Source: an uncultured Acetatifactor sp. (GTDB lineage Bacteria > Bacillota > Clostridia > Lachnospirales > Lachnospiraceae). From it: a stretch of 64,000 nucleotides of DNA. Below the pieces are notes generated by a model. It was not told the DNA's origin. It ran no database searches and saw only the letters and a list, made by a program, of their open reading frames with translations. Position numbers and translations under genes: made by a program. Below are positions 35,253 to 44,021 of this stretch, piece by piece. Within the stretch, counting starts at the first letter, position 1, and each line of letters starts with the position of its first letter. The DNA lies in contig CAJUGH010000006.1 of assembly GCA_910586215.1 (NCBI GenBank), forward strand, positions 1-64,000, read 5' to 3'.

Positions 35253-36125
35253 TTATGCCAGAGGTTTTCCTGTGAGCAGTTCATATCCCTGCAGATACTT
35301 CTCAATGGTCTTATCCACAATTTCCGCAGGCAGTGTCCAGTCATGACCCTCATTGGCCTTCAGCCAGTCCCTGGCAAACTGTTTGTCGAAGGAGGGCTGG
35401 CCATGGCCCGGCTCATACCCTTCTGCAGGCCAGAACCGGGAACTGTCCGGTGTCAGCATCTCGTCCCCCAGCACAATGTTGCCCGCTTCATCCAGGCCAA
35501 ATTCGAACTTGGTGTCCGCAATGATAATGCCACGGCCAAGGGCATACTCCGCACATTTCCTGTACAACGCTATGGTAATGTCCCGAAGCTTCGTGGCATA
35601 TTCTTCCCCTTTTCCCGGGAAATGCTTCTCCAGGTATTCCACACTCTGTTCATAGGAAATATTCTCGTCATGATCCCCGATCTCGGCCTTGGTGGAGGGT
35701 GTATAGATGGGTTCCGGCAGCTTATCGGACTCCCGCAGTCCTTCTGGCAGCTTTATCCCGCATACTTCCCCACTCTTCTGGTAGCTGGCCCAGCCGCTGC
35801 CTGTGATGTAGCCCCGCACGATGCATTCTACTGGCAGCATCTTAAGCTTACGGCAGAGCATACTGCTGCCCAGGAACCGTTCCTGCCTGAAGAATTCCGG
35901 CATGTCCTGGTTGTCCACGGATACCATATGGTTTGGCACGATATCCCCTGTCATGTCAAACCAGAACCTGGACATCTGGGTCAGCACAGCCCCCTTCCTG
36001 TCCACCTTATTGTGCAGGACCACGTCAAAACAACTGATCCTGTCCGTGGCCACCATGATCAAGGTATCACCATTGTCATAGATTTCCCGCACTTTGCCTT
36101 CTTTGATTGGCTTATATTCCTGCAT
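35253..36125 (-). CDS. purC: Phosphoribosylaminoimidazole-succinocarboxamide synthase
   Basis: The 290-residue SAICAR synthetase joins CAIR and aspartate with ATP in purine synthesis. It starts YKPIKEGKVREIYD with the ATP-binding GKVR. Conserved segments VATDRISCFDVVL, ECIVRGYITGSGWASYQ, and IIADTKFEFGLD with metal/ATP-binding residues follow. It is of the 290-300-residue single-domain type. The ATG follows AGGAGG. It stands alone here, away from other pur genes, with its own promoter. Confidence 0.97.
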   Translation of the reverse strand: MQEYKPIKEGKVREIYDNGDTLIMVATDRISCFDVVLHNKVDRKGAVLTQMSRFWFDMTGDIVPNHMVSVDNQDMPEFFRQERFLGSSMLCRKLKMLPVECIVRGYITGSGWASYQKSGEVCGIKLPEGLRESDKLPEPIYTPSTKAEIGDHDENISYEQSVEYLEKHFPGKGEEYATKLRDITIALYRKCAEYALGRGIIIADTKFEFGLDEAGNIVLGDEMLTPDSSRFWPAEGYEPGHGQPSFDKQFARDWLKANEGHDWTLPAEIVDKTIEKYLQGYELLTGKPLA

Positions 36126-36214
36126 ATGTATCTACCTCCTCGCCCGCCCAGGCGGACTTCCTTAGACATTCTCTCCCCCGGCTCTGCTTATCATGCTTCT
36201 GCAGGAGGTTCCTT

Positions 36215-36241
36215 GTTACTGTTCACTTCGTTCACAGCAAC
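36215..36241. repeat. Palindromic repeat in the purC leader
   Basis: GTTACTGTTCAC and GTTCACAGCAAC form an imperfect inverted repeat around a TTC loop. It lies between the purC promoter and start codon, so it would be transcribed in the purC 5' leader. Confidence 0.6.
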
Positions 36242-36244
36242 TAT

Positions 36245-36273
36245 AGTGTAGGGTATTCCCGGCAAAAAGTCAA
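36245..36273 (-). promoter_or_regulatory. Promoter for purC
   Basis: Minus strand: TTGACT (36268-36273), a 17-base spacer, then TACACT (36245-36250), about 120 bases before the start codon. I do not recognise a purine riboswitch in the leader. Confidence 0.7.
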
Positions 36274-36349
36274 TAACCCTTCCGTAGTCTTAGGTTTCCA
36301 CGTCAAAAGCGTAAAAACAACTTACGGCACATCCCGTAGGCAGTAACCC

Positions 36350-36378
36350 TTGCATTTTCATTTTTTCACTGTTATACT
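36350..36378 (+). promoter_or_regulatory. Promoter for the CDF transporter gene
   Basis: TTGCAT (36350-36355), a 17-base spacer, then TATACT (36373-36378), about 50 bases before the start at 36431. Confidence 0.65.
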
Positions 36379-36430
36379 GTGGTGAAAACCAATTCCCCGG
36401 ATGGGGAGGCAGAGAGACGGAGAATATCAT

Positions 36431-37603
36431 ATGATTACTTTACTTGCAAAATATTTCATCAAAGACCGGGAAGCCTACCAGGATCCCGCCACCCGGCAAT
36501 CCTACGGCATGCTGTGTTCCGGCGTGGGCATCTTCTTAAATATCTGCCTCTTTGCAGGCAAATTTGCCGCAGGACTCCTGGCCCGCTCCATCGCCATCAC
36601 GGCTGATGCCTTCAACAATCTCTCGGACGCCGGTTCTTCTGTCATCACCTTGATCGGTTTTCAGATGGCCGGACAGAAGCCAGACCCGGATCATCCCTTC
36701 GGCCATGGACGGATCGAATACATATCCGGGCTTCTGGTGTCTATTCTCATATTGCTCATGGGGGCGGAACTGGTGAAGACCTCCGCGGACAAGATCCTGC
36801 ACCCGGAGGAACTGGCTTTCTCCCCCCTGGTGCTGGTCATCCTGGCAGCCTCCATCCTGGTAAAGTGCTATATGTGCCTCTACAACAGAAGACTGGGGAA
36901 GAAGCTGGACTCTGCTGCCATGCTGGCCACAGCCACCGATTCCTTCAGTGATACCCTGGCCACTACTGTCGTGCTTCTCTGCACCTTGATAGCCCATTTC
37001 AGCGGCTTGTCCATAGATGGCTGGTGCGGGGTGCTGGTAGGGCTGTTTATCTGTTACTCCGGGTATGGCGCCGCCAGGGATACCATCAGTCCCCTGCTTG
37101 GCCAGGCTCCCGACAAGGCATTCGTGGCCCAGATCAATGCCATTGTGATGGCCCACAGCCAGGAGGGCATCCAGGGAATCCATGACTTGATTGTACACAA
37201 TTACGGTCCTGGCCGGGTCTTGATCTCCCTCCATGCGGAAGTCCCTGCTGACGGCAATCTCCTGGCCCTCCATGAACTGATCGACACCATTGAGCGGGAA
37301 CTGAAGGATGTGCTCCACTGCCATGCAGTGATCCACATGGATCCTGTCTGTATCGGGGACGAGGAGACGGAACGGCTGAAAAGCCTGGCCAGACAATACC
37401 TGGCAGAGATTGATGCCTCCCTTACCCTCCATGATTTCCGTATTGTAGCCGGTCCCACCCGCACCAACCTGATCTTCGATGTGGTGACACCCCATCAATT
37501 CCCCCTGTCGGACAGCCAGCTGGTGGATGCCATCAACAGCCGGATCCAACAGGACTACCCCCAGTATACAGCCATCATTGATGTGGATAAGCAGATGGTG
37601 TGA
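36431..37603 (+). CDS. Cation diffusion facilitator (CDF) transporter
   Basis: The 390-residue metal/proton antiporter exports divalent cations such as Zn2+, Mn2+ or Fe2+. The metal site in the second helix is ADAFNNLSDAG (Asp, Asn, Asp pattern), with HPFGHGRIEYISGL after it and the partner helix ATATDSFSDTLATT. These are followed by a cytoplasmic regulatory domain (from about residue 205) and a further C-terminal extension. NxxxD rather than HxxxD in the site hints at Mn2+/Fe2+ rather than Zn2+, but this is weak evidence. The ATG at 36431 follows GACGGAG at 8 bases. Confidence 0.92.
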   Translation: MITLLAKYFIKDREAYQDPATRQSYGMLCSGVGIFLNICLFAGKFAAGLLARSIAITADAFNNLSDAGSSVITLIGFQMAGQKPDPDHPFGHGRIEYISGLLVSILILLMGAELVKTSADKILHPEELAFSPLVLVILAASILVKCYMCLYNRRLGKKLDSAAMLATATDSFSDTLATTVVLLCTLIAHFSGLSIDGWCGVLVGLFICYSGYGAARDTISPLLGQAPDKAFVAQINAIVMAHSQEGIQGIHDLIVHNYGPGRVLISLHAEVPADGNLLALHELIDTIERELKDVLHCHAVIHMDPVCIGDEETERLKSLARQYLAEIDASLTLHDFRIVAGPTRTNLIFDVVTPHQFPLSDSQLVDAINSRIQQDYPQYTAIIDVDKQMV

Positions 37604-37761
37604 CTACAGGTCACAGGAAAGCAAATGGTACCTGTCTGGATCATGCAGAAACCAGACGCCATGACACATAAATTATCCCAAATGTCAAATGCCGTGACAC
37701 CTGGATGCACAAGCAAACAGATAACACGGCATATAACAATCCATATGGAGGGCTTTTCCTT

Positions 37762-38193
37762 ATGACAGATTCCAGACCCTTCTCCCCCACTCCCGCCGAA
37801 TCCAGGCGCCTAAAAGCCCTGGAGTGGCGTTACAGGGAGGCCGCCCGGATCCAGTTGGAACACCGGGTGGCTTATTACCATGCAATCACCGGAGGGCACT
37901 ATACTTCCATCACGGTCCGGGACCAGAAGAGCCGCTGGGGAAGCTGCTCCTCCCGGGGAACCCTGTCCTTCAACTACCGTCTGTTCTTCGCACCGCCCGT
38001 GATACTGGATTATGTGGTGGTCCATGAGCTATGCCACCTGACCCATATGAACCATTCCAAGGACTTCTGGAACATGGTGGGAAGGGTCATGCCGGACTAT
38101 AAGATCCACAGGGCCTGGCTGAAGGACCATGGAGAAGAACTGACCCTGGAACGGTATCTGGAAAGGCGCGGGATCCCTGTGCGGCTGGAATAA
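37762..38193 (+). CDS. YgjP-type metallopeptidase domain protein
   Basis: A 143-residue protein with the zincin-type motif HELCHLTHMNHSKDFW (HExxH plus a downstream His) and the family-specific SRWGSCSSRGTLSFNYRL stretch. It belongs to the YgjP/WLM-like (DUF45) metal-dependent hydrolases. It is short: the full family is usually 220-240 residues, and the N-terminal part is missing here, as in a common shorter subfamily. The start at 37762 follows GGAGGGC. It converges with the large lipoprotein gene with only 5 bases between stops. Confidence 0.88.
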   Translation: MTDSRPFSPTPAESRRLKALEWRYREAARIQLEHRVAYYHAITGGHYTSITVRDQKSRWGSCSSRGTLSFNYRLFFAPPVILDYVVVHELCHLTHMNHSKDFWNMVGRVMPDYKIHRAWLKDHGEELTLERYLERRGIPVRLE

Positions 38194-38198
38194 CCCGG

Positions 38199-40790
38199 TT
38201 ACCTGTTCTCATCCACATAGACCTGGGCACGGCTCTGGATGATTTTAGCCACATCCTGGGCACTCTTCTGGCCGGAATAGAAGGCATCCATCTCTTCCTT
38301 GATGATATTCAGCACAGCTTCATTGGTGTACACAGACTTATTGACCGTCTGGACAAATGCTACCACCTGGTCTATCTGTTCCTGGGTCATAGGTGGCAGG
38401 GGAATCTCCTCCCCATTCAAGTAGAAAGTCTCATCATACTCCTGTTTTTCCCCATTTTCATCCAGATAGTAAGGACGTTCCAGGGCTTCCTGTGCTTTCT
38501 CCAGGAACACATCCTTCTTCACAGGCATTCCGCTGGCCCCATCCTTCTGGTACTCATCGGTCAGGTAGTAGCGTAGGAAATTCCATGCTTCCTCCTGGTT
38601 CCTGGACTTGGAGGAGATGCAGTAGGTATTGTCATAGGAACTGACGAAAGATCCATTGCCGCTCTGGGTAGGGAATCCCACGAAGCTCACTTCCTCCCCG
38701 AAATAGCCATTGATTACATAGTTCATATTGGAGATCCGGCCGATGCCGTTATCGTACAACAGCACCTTGTCCTCCCGGTACTGGGACTCATAATTAAAGT
38801 TCATCCAGTAATCCTCGTCATAAGTGATCTCCTCCGGCAGGGTCTTGGCAAATTCCATCATGGCGATAAAGTCCGGAGAGTCAAAGGAACATTTTCCCGT
38901 AGCCACATCAATGAAATCACTGCCGCAGTACTGCATCACCAGGTCGAAGAAATACTCCCTGGTCTGGTCTCCAAAGGCCTGGGCCCCCTCTGGCATGGTA
39001 GCCAGCACCTGCTGCATATCTTCCATGGTCCACTGCTGCCTGTCTCCCACCAGGGACTTCTTGGCCAGCATGGTCCGCACATAGAAACTGGGAACCACAT
39101 AGTAAAGTTTTCCGTTGACGGAGTAAGCATCGAACACATTCTGCAGGAACTCTACCTGAGACAATTCTTCGTCCTTCTCGATCATCTTCCCAATGTCTGC
39201 AATCAGCCCCTTGGCAATATAATTGCCCACCGGCAGCCCGTCTGCCACCAGGATATCCGGCATACTCCCTGTGATAATGTCATTGTTCAGCTTAGTGAAA
39301 CCGGCGTTATAGTCCTCATAAGTACTGTAGGAGTCATACTCTCTTACAACAATCCGGTACTCCTGGCTGGACCTGTTATACTCCACAATACGCTTCTTCA
39401 AGTCACCGCGGACATAGTTGCCTGCCAGCACCAGCACCTTCTTATCCGGTATATCCTTGGGATCCACGTAGGTAAAAATCCCGGCCCGGAGCTTCCGGTA
39501 CTCGTAATTCTCATTGAAAATACCCAGGAAGGACTTCTCATCAATGGGTGTAAAGCCCACGAAGCCATTGATGTTCAAGTCAGAGTTGATGAAGCTCATC
39601 ATCATCTTACCCTCTTCATCCCCCCGGTTATAGGTGTACACGCCACTGCTGCTACAGTAAATAAGGTCCGTATTCGTTCCTGGCATGATATTGTTGTAAT
39701 TCCACATAAAGCCAGATGGCAGTTCGCTTGCTTCTCCCACCTCCCCGGTCTCCAGGTTAAAGGTATTCAGATACTGTTTGGTCCTGTCATTCTCATCACT
39801 GTAGGAAACCAGAAGCGTGTCGTCTTTCCCAGGAAACACATTCTGTGCATTGGTAAGCATACCGGTCAGTTCATCGGGAAGCGGCTCCCTTGCGGATACC
39901 TCTCCCTGGGCACTGACCTGCATCAGGTAACAGGCATCTCCGGAAAGAAGCAGTCTCAAGGAGCCATCTGCCCCAGGTACCATGGTATTCACATAGATCC
40001 ATTCCTCATCGCTGCGCAGATCTTCCAGTTCACTCTCCCACTGGAAGCTGCCATCCAGGTTCCAGGCACAGATGTATTGCTTCTGAAAGGAATTCTCCTC
40101 ATTGTTGTAATCCTCAAAATTGTGATCCTTGATCCCATAGATCCTGCCATCCCCTGAGAACACAAAGTTATTATACCCAATATACTCCCAGGTATCATTT
40201 CCCCCCATGTCAGTATCGGGAAGTCCAACGTCAATCCCAATGTCCGGAACTGCATCCTCTCCTTCTTCCCCCGCATCTGCATCCCCATCATTGGCATCCT
40301 CCCCTGCATCAGTATCTGTGTCATCTGTGCCGGCATCGCCATCCTCATTGTCCCGGGGCTGTGGCCTGTTCGGAGGATTCGAGTTATCGGATTCCCCATC
40401 CCCTGTATCCTCATCTTCTGTGTCTGTGCCGTCTGTGTCTGTGCCGTCTGTATCCGCAGGCCCGGTTCCCGGCATCTCCAGGGGAATAAGCTTTGTCTCC
40501 CCGGTACTCTCCTCTATGGCCAGAAGCCTGATATCACGATCCACAGCAGCAGAAGACCAGTCGTACACCTGTACCATGATATAGGATGTTCCATCCTGGC
40601 GGTATGTGGACATGACATTATAGTCATCCCCTCCCAGATCCGGTAGTTCAAATTCCTGCAGCTTATACACATTTTCCTTGGCCAGGGCAGCGTTTTCCTT
40701 GGAATCCCCGCCGCCTCCGCAGGCACACAATCCAGCCACCAGGCTCATTGCCATACCCGCGGCAGCCACCCTTTTCCCCAACTTCTTCAT
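38199..40790 (-). CDS. Large extracellular solute-binding lipoprotein with acidic linker
   Basis: An 863-residue lipoprotein. The signal ends at the cysteine of GLCACGGGG. A short beta segment is followed by a striking low-complexity stretch (about residues 110-195) of repeated TDTDG/DTDAGED units, then a propeller-like region with many G.IYGI/LLLSGD-type repeats. From about KVLVLAGNYVRGDLKK onward comes a sugar-type solute-binding domain (MPDILVADGLPVGNYIAKGL and the ending VYTNEAVLNIIKEEMDAFYSGQKSAQDVAKIIQSRAQVYVDEN, quoted in part). It closes a six-gene same-strand cluster; the permeases at 44022-45985 are the likely partners. The start follows GGGAGG. Confidence 0.85.
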   Translation of the reverse strand: MKKLGKRVAAAGMAMSLVAGLCACGGGGDSKENAALAKENVYKLQEFELPDLGGDDYNVMSTYRQDGTSYIMVQVYDWSSAAVDRDIRLLAIEESTGETKLIPLEMPGTGPADTDGTDTDGTDTEDEDTGDGESDNSNPPNRPQPRDNEDGDAGTDDTDTDAGEDANDGDADAGEEGEDAVPDIGIDVGLPDTDMGGNDTWEYIGYNNFVFSGDGRIYGIKDHNFEDYNNEENSFQKQYICAWNLDGSFQWESELEDLRSDEEWIYVNTMVPGADGSLRLLLSGDACYLMQVSAQGEVSAREPLPDELTGMLTNAQNVFPGKDDTLLVSYSDENDRTKQYLNTFNLETGEVGEASELPSGFMWNYNNIMPGTNTDLIYCSSSGVYTYNRGDEEGKMMMSFINSDLNINGFVGFTPIDEKSFLGIFNENYEYRKLRAGIFTYVDPKDIPDKKVLVLAGNYVRGDLKKRIVEYNRSSQEYRIVVREYDSYSTYEDYNAGFTKLNNDIITGSMPDILVADGLPVGNYIAKGLIADIGKMIEKDEELSQVEFLQNVFDAYSVNGKLYYVVPSFYVRTMLAKKSLVGDRQQWTMEDMQQVLATMPEGAQAFGDQTREYFFDLVMQYCGSDFIDVATGKCSFDSPDFIAMMEFAKTLPEEITYDEDYWMNFNYESQYREDKVLLYDNGIGRISNMNYVINGYFGEEVSFVGFPTQSGNGSFVSSYDNTYCISSKSRNQEEAWNFLRYYLTDEYQKDGASGMPVKKDVFLEKAQEALERPYYLDENGEKQEYDETFYLNGEEIPLPPMTQEQIDQVVAFVQTVNKSVYTNEAVLNIIKEEMDAFYSGQKSAQDVAKIIQSRAQVYVDENR

Positions 40791-40910
40791 GATAATACCT
40801 CCCTTGCCCTGTCATAAGGGCATTCCATCCTGAATCCAGAAGTGACTTTCTCTCATAAGTCCCTTCCCGGTGTGTTTCCACACAACTTATTCGCTCCCTA
40901 CAGTTATTTC

Positions 40911-40928
40911 GTTATTGTTCACAGTAAC
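40911..40928. repeat. Short palindromic repeat copy
   Basis: GTTATTGTTCACAGTAAC is a near-palindrome of the dispersed family. It directly abuts the stop codon of the MacB-like gene. Confidence 0.55.
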
Positions 40929-40929
40929 G

Positions 40930-42294
40930 TTATTTCTTCCCTGCAGCCTTCCTTGCCTTCTTCCGGGCTTCTTGCCCTGCTTCCTGCGTGGCCTCTTGCT
41001 CTGCCTTCTGCCCTCTGGCCGCCTCCCTACGGGCCTTTTTCTCTTCCTGCTTCCGGGCTTTCTGTTCTGCCTTCTGCCCTCTGGCTGCCTCCCTACGGGC
41101 CTTTTTCTCTTCCTGCTTCCGGGCTTTCTGTTCTGCTTTTTCCGGATCCCGCTGGCCTAGGCGCTGGGCAATCCTGCCCAATAGCTTCGCACCCGGTTCC
41201 CTGTCATCAAATTCACTTAGGAATTCCAGATCCTCTGTATCCCCGTGCTTTGCCTTGCGCCTGGCCCGTGCCAGTTCCATCCGGCGTTCCACCTTGTCCT
41301 TGCCCTTCAGGCACACATCCTTGATGGTCCAGCCCTTATGTCTCCACCAGAGAATGAAGAATCCCAGGGCGACCCCTATGGCATACAGCAGGAATATCAG
41401 TTCAACCAGGGTAAGCACGGCCAGGATATCCTCATATCCCCTGGCGATGTTCTCCCAGTAAGGATAAATGATGGCCTTGCCGTTCATGGAGCGGAGTCCG
41501 AACTGCAGGATCATCTTGCACCTGGATACAAAGGAGTAGCGGGAGGTATTCTCCACCACTTCTGTCTCCTTCTCCTCCATGCCAAGCTGTTCCTTCACAT
41601 AATTGTAGGCAAAATGCGTGACCGGGTTAGGCATGACAATCTCATAATGGTTGATGCCATTGCTGGAGCCAAGTTCTTCCAATGTCCCCATGGACACATA
41701 TACCAATGTGCTGTCCAGCCCTGCCCCTTCGGCCAGACGTCCCTTCGGCCTCTCCACCACCCCGGTGACAATGTGGGGAACCCTTCCGATGTATACGGTC
41801 ATCCCTGCCACATTGCTGGAGCCGAAGAGTTGCCAGGCCGCATCCTCATCAATGATACAGTAGTCCTGCATCAAGTCATTTCCCGAAAAGTAGGCCCCGG
41901 ACACCAGGCGCAGGGGATGGAACAGGAAGAAGTCTCCTCCGATGCCAATGGCATCCGCATCCACAGATCCCCTGTCGCTGGCGAGGCTGATCTTCCCATC
42001 TGCACTGTAGGCATCCACCCACAGTCTTGCACTGGGATTCTCAGACTCCTGCACCACGGAAGCATCTGCCAGGGCATTGTCTATGGAGTGTTCGAATTCC
42101 TGGATCCGATCTTCCGTGATACTGGCATCCACAGAGAAAAAGCAGCTGACCTGCGCTACGTCATCCTTCTCGCTCCATCGCTCGGCCATCCTCTGGGTCT
42201 GCTGGCTATTCCCCAGGTATCCTGTCACAGTAAGCAGCACCAGGAATATCAGAAAGGATACCCCTCCGCTTATACCCAGTATTAATTTCTTCAT
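40930..42294 (-). CDS. MacB-like membrane protein with basic repeat tail
   Basis: A protein of about 454 residues. One N-terminal helix is followed by a large extracytoplasmic domain resembling the MacB periplasmic core, with DEDAAWQLFGSSNVAGMTVY and HIVTGVVERP. A single helix near residue 310 (LVELIFLLYAIGVALGFFIL) and a cytoplasmic tail follow. The three-helix FtsX domain of true MacB permeases is missing. The tail contains two exact copies of a 22-residue Lys/Ala/Glu unit, encoded by the 66-bp repeat at 41001. The adaptor gene lies just upstream, and no ATPase is present. The ATG at 42294 has GAGG at 6 bases; 42306 is an in-frame alternative. Confidence 0.75.
   Translation of the reverse strand: MKKLILGISGGVSFLIFLVLLTVTGYLGNSQQTQRMAERWSEKDDVAQVSCFFSVDASITEDRIQEFEHSIDNALADASVVQESENPSARLWVDAYSADGKISLASDRGSVDADAIGIGGDFFLFHPLRLVSGAYFSGNDLMQDYCIIDEDAAWQLFGSSNVAGMTVYIGRVPHIVTGVVERPKGRLAEGAGLDSTLVYVSMGTLEELGSSNGINHYEIVMPNPVTHFAYNYVKEQLGMEEKETEVVENTSRYSFVSRCKMILQFGLRSMNGKAIIYPYWENIARGYEDILAVLTLVELIFLLYAIGVALGFFILWWRHKGWTIKDVCLKGKDKVERRMELARARRKAKHGDTEDLEFLSEFDDREPGAKLLGRIAQRLGQRDPEKAEQKARKQEEKKARREAARGQKAEQKARKQEEKKARREAARGQKAEQEATQEAGQEARKKARKAAGKK
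41001..41132 (-). repeat. 66-bp tandem repeat, two copies, in the MacB-like gene
   Basis: Two nearly identical 66-bp units (41001-41066 and 41067-41132, differing at one or two bases) encode the repeated AEQKARKQEEKKARREAARG-type segment. The period keeps the frame, so copy number can change without breaking the gene. Confidence 0.85.
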
Positions 42295-42315
42295 TACTCG
42301 CCTCATTTCCGTCCG

Positions 42316-43908
42316 TTAGTTATTGTCTGATAATCTCACAAGCTTCCCTGCCTCCACTGGCTTCGTGGAAGTGGTGATCACATACTCATACCCGTACAGG
42401 GCCGCACTGATGGCAGACTGGGTGTCATCGCTGGCCAGCACTTCCACATCCACGCGGCTGGCGTAATAGCGGTTGCCCAGAGGGCTGGACTTGGTCTCCA
42501 CGATCAGGATAAACTTGCCATTGTTGTCCTCACGGATGGCACTGTTGGGCACGATATAGTCATAGTTGGCACTCTTCTGTCCCACAGACACGTTCAAGGT
42601 CTGGCCTGCGGTCACGCTGCCGCTCACGTCAAAGGTTAGCTGCTTCTTCTGTCCCGGATCACTTTTGTCTGGTTTGATACTGGAGAGCACCACATCCACA
42701 TCATCGTATCTCCAGGCATTCACCAGGTCTGCACGGTCTCCCACTGCCAGGCGCTTGGCCTGCTCATTGGTGACCGAAAAGCTCATGGTATACCCCTTGC
42801 CCTCGGGCTGCAGCACCGCCACCGGCGTGGCTGCGGAAGTGGTCTGGCCTGCGGTTACGTTCAAGGCTGTAATGGTACCGGCAATGTCTGCCGTAACCGT
42901 GGCATTCACAGCCTTGGAAGCCAGTTCATCCACAACCTTCTGCTGGTCCTCCACTGCCTTCCGGGCATCGGAGATGGCATCCAGTTTTGCTTCTATGGTA
43001 TATGCTGTCGTGATGCTGCCCACCAGCTTTGTCAGTTCCGCCTCTGCATCTGTTTTCTTCTTGGTAGCTGTCTCCAGGCTCTTCTGGACATTGTAGAGTT
43101 CTATCTCATAGGCATTGATACTGTTATTCAGACTGACAATGGTATCCCGGTGCTTGAAATATTCAATCTGGCAGTTGTCATAGTTTTTCTGGGCATTATC
43201 CAATTGGGTCTTAGCCGCTGCCTTCCCAGCATCCCCGTCTGAGATAGAGTCATAAGCCGCTCTTTTCTCTTCCAGCACCTTCTGGGCATCCCTGTAATAG
43301 GTGTCTGCATTGGATTGCAGCGTAGATTCATACTCCACTTGTTTCCGATAGTCTGCCACGGCCTGGGTCAGTTCTGCCACCCTGGTCTCAAAAGGAGCCA
43401 TCTCCTGTTTGGCTGCTTCAATTGCATTCTGGTAATTGGTAATCTGCTGCCGGAGAGAAGAGGTAGGAATCCCCTGGTTTGCCGTCTGGATATCCGAAGC
43501 CTGGACATCCGCCGACATCAGAGACTGGTTGTATGCATCCCTGGCATCTTCCACCGCCTTCTGCAAGGTCTCCAATGTCTTCCTGGCTTCCTTCAGTTCC
43601 TCGGACTCGGAATCCTCCAGGTACAGGATCACATCCCCTTTCTGCACGGTATCCCCCACACGCACAGCCACATCTGCCACTTTCCTGGCTTCCTTCACTT
43701 CCACATTGTAGGGATCCCCGCTCTCCACTGTACCGGTTCCCCGTATCTTCGCCGTGATGGTACCGGACTGCACATACTGGGTAGCCACTTCCGGCAGGGA
43801 ATAGTTCTGGATGGTATTGGAGAAAAAGGTCAGTACCAGCAGCACCGACAGGAAAATGATCGCTGCCGTCTTCACCCATTCTCTTTTTTTCTTGCCATTT
43901 TCGTTCAT
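42316..43908 (-). CDS. HlyD/RND-type periplasmic adaptor protein
   Basis: A 530-residue membrane fusion protein. An N-terminal anchor helix (about 14-31) is followed by a biotinyl-lipoyl half-motif (GTGTVESGDPYNVEVKEARK and GDTVQKGDVILYLED). A long alpha-helical hairpin coiled coil (about 100-310) contains the ETLQKAVEDARDAYNQSL region. The second lipoyl half is ADIAGTITALNVTAGQTT, and beta-barrel domains follow. In Gram-positives such proteins work with MacB-type exporters; here the MacB-like partner follows, with a 9-22-base gap. A role in the export or assembly of a cell-envelope complex is inferred. Confidence 0.9.
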   Translation of the reverse strand: MNENGKKKREWVKTAAIIFLSVLLVLTFFSNTIQNYSLPEVATQYVQSGTITAKIRGTGTVESGDPYNVEVKEARKVADVAVRVGDTVQKGDVILYLEDSESEELKEARKTLETLQKAVEDARDAYNQSLMSADVQASDIQTANQGIPTSSLRQQITNYQNAIEAAKQEMAPFETRVAELTQAVADYRKQVEYESTLQSNADTYYRDAQKVLEEKRAAYDSISDGDAGKAAAKTQLDNAQKNYDNCQIEYFKHRDTIVSLNNSINAYEIELYNVQKSLETATKKKTDAEAELTKLVGSITTAYTIEAKLDAISDARKAVEDQQKVVDELASKAVNATVTADIAGTITALNVTAGQTTSAATPVAVLQPEGKGYTMSFSVTNEQAKRLAVGDRADLVNAWRYDDVDVVLSSIKPDKSDPGQKKQLTFDVSGSVTAGQTLNVSVGQKSANYDYIVPNSAIREDNNGKFILIVETKSSPLGNRYYASRVDVEVLASDDTQSAISAALYGYEYVITTSTKPVEAGKLVRLSDNN

Positions 43909-44021
43909 TGCTCGTCCTCTCCTGCTTCTTTCTTCCTATCTATTATCCAGTACTCCGTACTGAAAATTCCATTTGCTTTCTATGCAATACCCTTTTTGGC
44001 CTATCCAGGGGTACCCTGGCC

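Noticed and set aside
36126..36244. Purine riboswitch in the purC leader
   Set aside because: The leader holds a repeat copy and a ribosome site but not the conserved three-way junction core.
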